DNA of 16,907 nucleotides, taken from positions 1 to 16,907 of the forward strand of contig DDWE01000114.1 of the NCBI GenBank assembly GCA_002345625.1. The letters run 5' to 3'. The stretch comes from Desulfuromonadaceae bacterium UBA2294. Lineage in GTDB: Bacteria; Desulfobacterota; Desulfuromonadia; Desulfuromonadales; UBA2294. Under the pieces are notes generated by a model that worked only from the letters and a program-made list of their open reading frames with translations, had not been told where the DNA came from and ran no database searches. A program made the position numbers and the translations under genes. This document shows, piece after piece, positions 11,466-16,907 of the stretch; positions within the stretch are counted from its first letter, which is position 1; every line of letters begins with the position of its first letter.

Positions 11466-13361
11466 TTACTTTTTGAATAATTTTCCCAGAACGCCACCCT
11501 CCTCGTCGGTTCGGCGCATCCGCATCAGGCGTAGTTCGCGCAGGGCTTCGGTGCAATTCGGATTGCGCTGAATCGCCAGCTCAAAGCGTTTTTCCGCTTC
11601 ACGCTCCTTGCCGGCATCTTTAAGCATGTAGCCGTGAAACAGATGGGCGATGTCGAGATTGTTGTTCATCTGAAGGGCACGGGTGATGAGCACCTGGGCC
11701 TGGGTTTTGCGCACATCGTCACCTGTGTCGGTGCGGAATTTGGCCAGAGCCAGGTAGCAGAGGTATTCGGCCTCGTTGCCGTAGAGCTCAACGGCTTTTT
11801 CCAGCACATCATGGGCTGCAGTGAAGTTACCCTTACGAACCAAACTCAGCCCCTGCTGGAAAAACGTTTCGGCCTGAATGATCGCGCCGGCTTGATCCTG
11901 TACCGTTTTGCCGCCGGAATGCTGCTGCTGGAGATAGAGCTGGCGCTTGCCCGGCTGGGAGAGGATTTCGTAGGCTTCGCTGATGTGCTGGAACAGAGCG
12001 TTCACCTTCTGCCTGAGATCCCGGGAGAAGTTGTCCTGCTGATAACGGTCGGGGTGATACTTTTTGGCCAGACCGACGTAACTGCGCCGCAGGGTCTCCT
12101 GGTCGGCACTATCCTCAATACCGAACAGGGCGAAATAGTCCTGTTTCATCATCCGCGCATAATCCTTGAGGAAGGCTTCGCGCTTTTGCTGAACTTCCGG
12201 CGGGTCGGCAAAGAGTGAGGAGCGCTGAGAGACCGGCAGCTGGGCATCGTGGCTTTCGAGCAGGTGCGACAAAAACAGGGCCGCAAGCAGTTGCATATTT
12301 TCGAAGCGCGACAAGGGGAACCGGTCCAGAAGCGTCCGACAGGTGTGGGCGCCATGAAAGTCGGCAATAAACCGTGCCTCACGCGCGTTGAGCTCAATAT
12401 CCTGAAAGCGGAAATGAGGGTTTTGTGACAGGGCGGGATAACGGTCGAGGTGCGGACGCAAGACCGACTCAAGACGTTCCTCGCTGTAATAGGTGCGCAG
12501 ACCGCTGTAGATCAGATTGGCCGGCGACATGCGAATCCGGGTGACGCTCTGCTTGATATCGGCGGCCGGGGCAAACCGGTATTCGCCATCCGCCCAGCCG
12601 AATATCTCGAGTAATTTTTCGCTCGCCTGCAGCGTCAACAGGTCGTGGAGTTGCTGCGGGGTGATCAGTCCCATTTCAATCAGAACGGTCCCCTGCAACC
12701 GTCCGGTTTCGCGAACGGCGCGCAATGAATTTTCACATTCGCGCTCGTTGATAATCCCCTGATTGACCAGGACGTTGCCGAGGCATTCGCGCACCACATT
12801 GGAACGGACGAAAATCGGGTAGCCGTCAAGGACATAGACCACCTTTTTGCGTTCTTCCAGGCTGATGTGCAGCAGGCCGGTGGCTTGCAAGGCGTAGAGA
12901 TCGTGCAGGACCTGGGCGAAGGAGGTATCCGCCAGATGCCCCTGCAGACGTGGCAGCCCGCTCGCCGACTCGCTCCGGTCCGGGGCCGCCCGCTGAGTCA
13001 ATTCGCCGATACGGGAATAAAGTCGATCAAGACTGAATGGCTTGAGCAGGTAGTCAGCGGCACCATACTCCTCCCGCGCCGCGTTGATCTGCTCCGGGGT
13101 GCGATTGATGGCGGACATCAGGATCACCGGAAGGTCCCTGGTCCTTTCGTCATTGTGCAGCTGTCGACAGGCCTCCAGACCGGAGATGCCGGGAAGGACC
13201 ACATCCATAATGGCCAGATCGTAACTGCCCGACTGGAGTTTGGGCAGGACTTCTTCTGCTGAGGTAAAGATATCGACGGTCAATCCCTTGAGTTTGAGGT
13301 ACTCGTCGAGAAAGTGGCGAATGCTGCGGTCGTCATCGATGACGGCGATACGAAGGGACAT
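11466..13361 (-). CDS. Receiver-PATAN(DUF4388)-DnaJ-TPR fusion regulator
   Basis: A 631-residue cytoplasmic protein of unusual architecture. Residues 3-120 are a CheY-like receiver with the acidic pair Asp10/Asp11, phospho-acceptor Asp53 (IMDVVLPG), Ser83 and Lys107 (LLKPF). Residues about 136-290 match the DUF4388/PATAN region (LADTSFAQVLHDLYALQATGLL and the following strands). A linker helical region follows. Residues about 408-480 form a J domain with the diagnostic HPD at 436-438 (KKYHPDRY), which in the family stimulates the Hsp70 DnaK. The C-terminal 130 residues are TPR-like. AAGGAA lies 9 nt before the ATG and overlaps the glnE stop codon; the intergenic gap is 13 nt, so it is probably translated from the glnE transcript. 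No DNA-binding output is present. It likely links phosphorylation to chaperone or protein-complex control. Its target is unknown, and a link to nitrogen signalling is only suggested by the neighbour. Confidence 0.88.
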   Translation of the reverse strand: MSLRIAVIDDDRSIRHFLDEYLKLKGLTVDIFTSAEEVLPKLQSGSYDLAIMDVVLPGISGLEACRQLHNDERTRDLPVILMSAINRTPEQINAAREEYGAADYLLKPFSLDRLYSRIGELTQRAAPDRSESASGLPRLQGHLADTSFAQVLHDLYALQATGLLHISLEERKKVVYVLDGYPIFVRSNVVRECLGNVLVNQGIINERECENSLRAVRETGRLQGTVLIEMGLITPQQLHDLLTLQASEKLLEIFGWADGEYRFAPAADIKQSVTRIRMSPANLIYSGLRTYYSEERLESVLRPHLDRYPALSQNPHFRFQDIELNAREARFIADFHGAHTCRTLLDRFPLSRFENMQLLAALFLSHLLESHDAQLPVSQRSSLFADPPEVQQKREAFLKDYARMMKQDYFALFGIEDSADQETLRRSYVGLAKKYHPDRYQQDNFSRDLRQKVNALFQHISEAYEILSQPGKRQLYLQQQHSGGKTVQDQAGAIIQAETFFQQGLSLVRKGNFTAAHDVLEKAVELYGNEAEYLCYLALAKFRTDTGDDVRKTQAQVLITRALQMNNNLDIAHLFHGYMLKDAGKEREAEKRFELAIQRNPNCTEALRELRLMRMRRTDEEGGVLGKLFKK

Positions 13362-13374
13362 ATGCGTGTGTTCC

Positions 13375-16300
13375 TTATGGTGTAACAGTCTCCGTCTCCG
13401 GCAGGGAGGGGAGAAGACGGGAAAAGATGCCGCGAATGTTTTCAGTGATCGCGCTGTAGTCGTCGAGCAGCTGGTCGTGCTCCGCTCGGTCGTTGGCCGT
13501 GTAGTCCAGACGTCGGGCCAGCTTGTTCAGGTAAGCCGGATCGTTGGGCAATTCACTGATCGACTGATCGTGGATCAGGCGCAACATGTTCTCCAGCCGG
13601 CGCAGGAACTTGTAGCCGGTAATGAGCAGGCGACTCTCCTCTTCATCCAAGATACCCTCCTGCAGCAGTTTCTGCAAGGCGAGCAGCGTATTGGTCTGGT
13701 GCAGGGCCGGGCGACCGGCACCGTGCAGCAGTTGCAGATACTGGGCGATAAACTCGACATCGACCATGCCGCCGCGTCCGGTTTTAATATTAAAATGGTC
13801 GCGCCCCTCGCGGGCGATCTCTTTCTCCATCCGGCTGCGCAACCGGGCAATTTCGCTGGCGGTGTTCTCCGGCAGCGGCACCTCGTAAGTGCGGTGCTCA
13901 ATCACCTGCGCAAGGGTGGTGGCCAGGGCGCTGCCGGGGTTGACCACCCGGGTCTTGATCAGCGCCTGACGCTCCCAGAGCTGGGCCGAGGTTTCATGGT
14001 AGTCGCTGAAGGCGGCGAGGCTGGTGACCAGAGGCCCCTGATTGCCGGATGGGCGCAGGCGGGTGTCGATCTGGTAGACGGCACCGTCCTGAGTGACCAG
14101 AGTCAGCACCGAAATGATCCGCTGCGCCAGGCGCGAGAAGTACTGGGCGTTGCCCTGGGCGCGGAAACGATCCGGGTCGGTCCCCTCTACCGGCCGGGTC
14201 TCCCCTTCCCCTTCGTAGACGAAGATCAGGTCGAGGTCGGAGTGGTAATTGAGCTCCATGCCGCCGAGCTTCCCCATGCCGAGGATGCAGAACTCCGCCG
14301 CTTGCGGTGTTCCGTCGGCACCGGTGGTAAAGGGGAGGCCGAAACGCGGGATCAGCTCGTGGCGGGCGATCTCCATCGCCGCCAGCAGGCAGCAGTCGGC
14401 GAGGCAGGAGAGCTGGTAGGTCTTTTGCCCTTGCGGCGTGTGCCCATAGATATCGTTGAGCGCGATGCGCAGAAACTCTTCGTTACGGAAGCGACGGATC
14501 ACTTCGAGTTCACGCTCGTAGTCGGTCGCTTCGACCAGCAAGGCGGCGAGGTCGCGCTGCATGGCGGCGAGATCTTTAAACGGCACCGCGTAAGAACCGG
14601 AGACCAGAGTGTCGAGGATCTCCGGGTGTTTGATGAAGATCCGGGTCAAAAACTGGCTGGTACCGAACAGCGACACCAGCAGTTTCATGGTCTGGTGATT
14701 CTCGGCCAGCAGGGCGAAGTAGGTGCCGCGGGCGCGCAGGGCGGAGAAGAAGCGCTCGACATTGGTCAGCGCCATATCCGGTTCCGGCGAGTCGATGACC
14801 TCCTGCAGCAGCAGCGGAGCGATGCGCTCCATGTGACGCCGGGCGCGCTGGGTCAGGTGTGAATGCGGTGCGCCACTGCGCAGCACCAGCAGGCTGTCGT
14901 AGGCGGCAATCGGGTTGGAAAAGCCGCGTTCGGTCAGTAGTTCCTTGACCTTCTCCGGGTCGGCGCTCGGGTCGAATAGCGAGGCGACGTCGTCGCGCAC
15001 CTCACTCTGGATCTCCTCGTCGCTGGAGTAGAACAGCTGACGAAAGATAGCCGAGACTGCGCTGCGATGGCGTTCAAGTTCGGTGAGGAATGCCGGTGTA
15101 TCGGCAAAGCCGCTGCGCCGGGCCAACGCCTTGAGCTGCTCGGGTCGGGCCGGGAGGTTGTGGGTCTGCTGTTCCTGGTAGACTTGAATGCGGTGCTCGA
15201 TGGTGCGCAAAAAGATGTAGGCTTCACGCAGGGTTTGCAGCTCATCGTCGCGAACCAGCCCTTCGCCGTGCAGCTGATTCAGGGCGACCAGCGAACATTT
15301 GCTGCGCAGGGTCGATTTCTTGCCGGCGTTGATCAGTTGCAGCGCCTGGATGAAGAACTCGATTTCACGAATCCCCCCCCGGCCGAGCTTGAGATTGGTC
15401 TCCCCCTCGCGGGCACGGGCCAGGTTGTGGTCGATCTTCTGCTTCATCGATTTGATGTCTTCGAGCATGGCGTAGTCGAGGTGGCGGCGGAAGATAAACG
15501 GCTCCAGCTCCTTGAGCATCGCCTCGCCGAGGGCGATATCGCCGGCCACCGGCCGCGCCTTGATCAGGGCGGCGCGCTCCCAGCTCTGTCCCCAGCTTTC
15601 GTAGTAAAGGATGCCGCTTTCGAGCGGCAGCACCATCTCGCCGCTGTTCCCTTCCGGGCGCAGGCGCAGATCGACGCGAAAGACGAAACCGTCCTCCGTC
15701 GCCTGGCCGATGGCCTTGGTCAGCATCTCGCCGAGCTTGAGATAGTAGTTGTGTACCGGGATGCGGTTGATCACGTCCCCGCGCGGGGTGGTGATCCCCG
15801 TGGTCTCGCCTTTCTCCGACGAGTAGAAGTAGATCAGGTCGATATCGGAGGAGAAGTTGAGCTCACGGCCGCCGAGTTTGCCCATGCCGAGGATGGTGAA
15901 GGTCGTCGGAATCAGGTTGCCGTTGCCGTCATCAGCCATCGGCACGCCGTACTCGGCCTGCAGTTGCTGGCTACAGACTTCGTAGGCACGCTGCAGGGTG
16001 GCGGCGGCGAGGTCAGCCAGTTCGGCGGTGACCTCCTGCAGGGTGGCCAGACCGCAGAGATCGCGGCTGCCGATGCGCAGGATCTCCTGACGCTTGAACT
16101 GGCGCAGGAGGCGCTGCAGGGTCGGGTAGTCGGCATCGTCAGGGATCAGGGCGCGCAGTTCACGCTCCATGGTCGCTTCATCGCACGATTGGTCGATTCC
16201 GCCCTGGGTGATCAGGCCGGAAAAGTAAACTGCCTTGCGGTACAGGATCCCGGTGAGAAACGGCGAGGCGCCGACCACGGTCAGCAGTTGCTGACGGCGC

Positions 16301-16572
16301 AGCTCATCACTGAGAGCAGCGATCAGGTCGGCTTTGTCGACGGTGCCGAACAGGCGCTCAAGATTGTTCAGGCACAGATCGGGATCGGCGGTGGCCAGGG
16401 CATCGTTGGCGATCAGCGACAGCAGGGCGCAGTCGCCGATGAATTCAAACAGCAGACGCAGATTGGTGGCACTTTTCGCCGGTTCGGCAAAGCCGAGGTT
16501 GGCGGCGACAGTTTTCAGGGCGCCGTCATCATTGGCGGCGCAGGCTTCCTGCAGTTGCTGGTCAAGGGTCAT
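13375..16572 (-). CDS. glnE: Bifunctional glutamine synthetase adenylyltransferase/adenylyl-removing enzyme
   Basis: A 1065-residue cytoplasmic enzyme that adds AMP to, or removes it from, glutamine synthetase in response to PII. It holds two nucleotidyltransferase domains with matching signatures: GMGKLGGRELNFSSDIDL at about 229-246 (N-terminal, de-adenylylating half in E. coli) and GMGKLGGMELNYHSDLDL near residues 765-783 (C-terminal, adenylylating half). Both metal-binding DxD pairs are intact (243/245 and about 779/781). Further conserved blocks are RGGIREIEFFIQ in the first half and RGGMVDVEFIAQYLQ in the second. It is somewhat longer than E. coli GlnE (946). ATG 16572 is chosen because AAGAGG lies 5 nt upstream and it overlaps the mtnA stop as ATGA; an in-frame GTG at 16590 would add six residues without a ribosome-binding site. 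Very long open frames on the + strand across this gene are shadows. GlnE implies the classical covalent control of nitrogen assimilation. Confidence 0.96.
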   Translation of the reverse strand: MTLDQQLQEACAANDDGALKTVAANLGFAEPAKSATNLRLLFEFIGDCALLSLIANDALATADPDLCLNNLERLFGTVDKADLIAALSDELRRQQLLTVVGASPFLTGILYRKAVYFSGLITQGGIDQSCDEATMERELRALIPDDADYPTLQRLLRQFKRQEILRIGSRDLCGLATLQEVTAELADLAAATLQRAYEVCSQQLQAEYGVPMADDGNGNLIPTTFTILGMGKLGGRELNFSSDIDLIYFYSSEKGETTGITTPRGDVINRIPVHNYYLKLGEMLTKAIGQATEDGFVFRVDLRLRPEGNSGEMVLPLESGILYYESWGQSWERAALIKARPVAGDIALGEAMLKELEPFIFRRHLDYAMLEDIKSMKQKIDHNLARAREGETNLKLGRGGIREIEFFIQALQLINAGKKSTLRSKCSLVALNQLHGEGLVRDDELQTLREAYIFLRTIEHRIQVYQEQQTHNLPARPEQLKALARRSGFADTPAFLTELERHRSAVSAIFRQLFYSSDEEIQSEVRDDVASLFDPSADPEKVKELLTERGFSNPIAAYDSLLVLRSGAPHSHLTQRARRHMERIAPLLLQEVIDSPEPDMALTNVERFFSALRARGTYFALLAENHQTMKLLVSLFGTSQFLTRIFIKHPEILDTLVSGSYAVPFKDLAAMQRDLAALLVEATDYERELEVIRRFRNEEFLRIALNDIYGHTPQGQKTYQLSCLADCCLLAAMEIARHELIPRFGLPFTTGADGTPQAAEFCILGMGKLGGMELNYHSDLDLIFVYEGEGETRPVEGTDPDRFRAQGNAQYFSRLAQRIISVLTLVTQDGAVYQIDTRLRPSGNQGPLVTSLAAFSDYHETSAQLWERQALIKTRVVNPGSALATTLAQVIEHRTYEVPLPENTASEIARLRSRMEKEIAREGRDHFNIKTGRGGMVDVEFIAQYLQLLHGAGRPALHQTNTLLALQKLLQEGILDEEESRLLITGYKFLRRLENMLRLIHDQSISELPNDPAYLNKLARRLDYTANDRAEHDQLLDDYSAITENIRGIFSRLLPSLPETETVTP

Positions 16573-16907
16573 GCGGGCCTCTTGGCGCACAGGGCGGCCA
16601 GATCGGTGTTGAAATCGCCGCGGGCGAGTCCGTGCTCGGTGATGATGGCGGCGATGTAGCGGGCCGGGGTGACATCAAAGGCCGGGTTGCGCACGGCGAT
16701 CCCTTCCGGGGCGATGCGGCGGCCGCCGCAGTGGGTCACTTCATCGTGGCCACGTTCTTCAATCGGAATCAGCGAACCGTCGGTCAGGGTCAGATCGATG
16801 GTTGAGATCGGTGCTGCGACATAAAAGGGGATGTTGTGTTCCTTGGCCAGGATGGCGACGCTGTAGGTGCCGATCGCATAGCCGCCAACGGCGACACCGC
16901 CAACAAG
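16569..16907 (-). CDS. mtnA: Methylthioribose-1-phosphate isomerase, 3' end (partial)
   Basis: The C-terminal about 100 residues of MtnA, an enzyme of the methionine salvage pathway that isomerises 5-methylthioribose 1-phosphate to the ribulose form; it is homologous to eIF2B subunits. Seen on the - strand from 16874 down: IGTYSVAILAKEHNIPFYVAAP, then STIDLTLTDGSLIPIEER, AVRNPAFDVTPARYIAAIITEHG and the stop TGA at 16569-16571, which overlaps the glnE start. The gene runs off the right edge. The last 33 bases do not fit: the frame there reads LVGGVAVGGYA, not the expected family motif GADRIAANGD(V/T)ANK, which is instead found on the + strand at the same place (see the separate entry). Cotranscription with glnE is near certain from the 4-nt overlap. 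Confidence 0.9.
   Translation of the reverse strand, partial: LVGGVAVGGYAIGTYSVAILAKEHNIPFYVAAPISTIDLTLTDGSLIPIEERGHDEVTHCGGRRIAPEGIAVRNPAFDVTPARYIAAIITEHGLARGDFNTDLAALCAKRPA
16863..16907 (+). other. Inverted copy of the mtnA active-site motif at the window edge
   Basis: Read on the + strand, 16863-16907 translates as VGADRIAANGDTANK, which is the conserved MtnA motif that should lie on the - strand just before IGTY. The first 12 bases, GTAGGTGCCGAT (16863-16874), are the exact reverse complement of the - strand codons for Ile-Gly-Thr-Tyr. In a normal gene those codons would follow the motif, and the codons for Val-Gly-Ala-Asp would start it, so the gene probably contains a natural inverted repeat at which the strand switched. 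It is either a genuine small inversion or a fold-back assembly artefact. Confidence 0.7.

Noticed and set aside
13240..16659. Two very long + strand open frames opposite glnE (540 and 530 codons)
   Set aside because: They are antisense shadows: the - strand carries unmistakable GlnE motifs throughout, and the + translations are Gly/Val/Gln-rich with no recognisable domain.
1..16907. tRNA or rRNA genes, CRISPR arrays, transposases or phage genes
   Set aside because: I looked on both strands and saw no cloverleaf ending in CCA, no regularly spaced direct repeats, and no transposase, integrase or phage protein motifs.

Overview
The window most likely comes from a Desulfuromonadales/Geobacter-like anaerobe (Desulfobacterota) with a moderately high G+C genome. 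The evidence is the family content: a decaheme cytochrome plus MtrB-type barrel pair, a receiver-PATAN-DnaJ fusion, PilZ proteins, and palindromic intergenic repeats of a kind I associate with these genomes. This is inference from content; no taxonomic search was possible.

Left part (1-8853, + strand). After a gene-free stretch with strong hairpins (1-444) comes a secreted von Willebrand A protein (445-1782). A large inverted-repeat element fills the next gap (about 1798-1975). Then a histidine kinase without a HAMP domain (2015-3691) overlaps an OmpR-type response regulator by 4 nt (3688-4380). A 249-nt gap leads into a likely three-gene operon: a decaheme lipoprotein cytochrome of the MtrA/DmsE family (4630-5616), an MtrB/PioB-like outer-membrane barrel with its own CXXCH motif (5676-7835), and an orphan ABC-type substrate-binding protein (7858-8853). 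The cytochrome and barrel look like a porin-cytochrome conduit carrying electrons across the outer membrane. No MtrC-like extracellular cytochrome and no ABC permease or ATPase is present here.

Middle part (8854-11263). A palindromic repeat and a strong terminator close the electron-transfer operon. A small PilZ protein on the - strand (9071-9433), ttcA for tRNA 2-thiocytidine synthesis (9685-10446), and a PilZ-like protein with a degenerate receiver-like N-terminus (10508-11212) follow. A bidirectional terminator (11233-11263) separates the two halves.

Right part (11466-16907, - strand). Read in transcription order it is mtnA (3' end only), glnE and a receiver-PATAN-DnaJ-TPR regulator, tightly packed (4-nt overlap, then a 13-nt gap) and probably one operon. 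At the right edge the mtnA reading breaks down: the last 33 bases carry the expected active-site motif of mtnA on the opposite strand, next to a 12-bp inverted-repeat arm. This is either a tiny inversion or an assembly fold-back.

The most interesting items are the MtrAB-like module with a heme motif in the barrel and an orphan binding protein, the chaperone-linked regulator attached to glnE, and the inverted end of mtnA.
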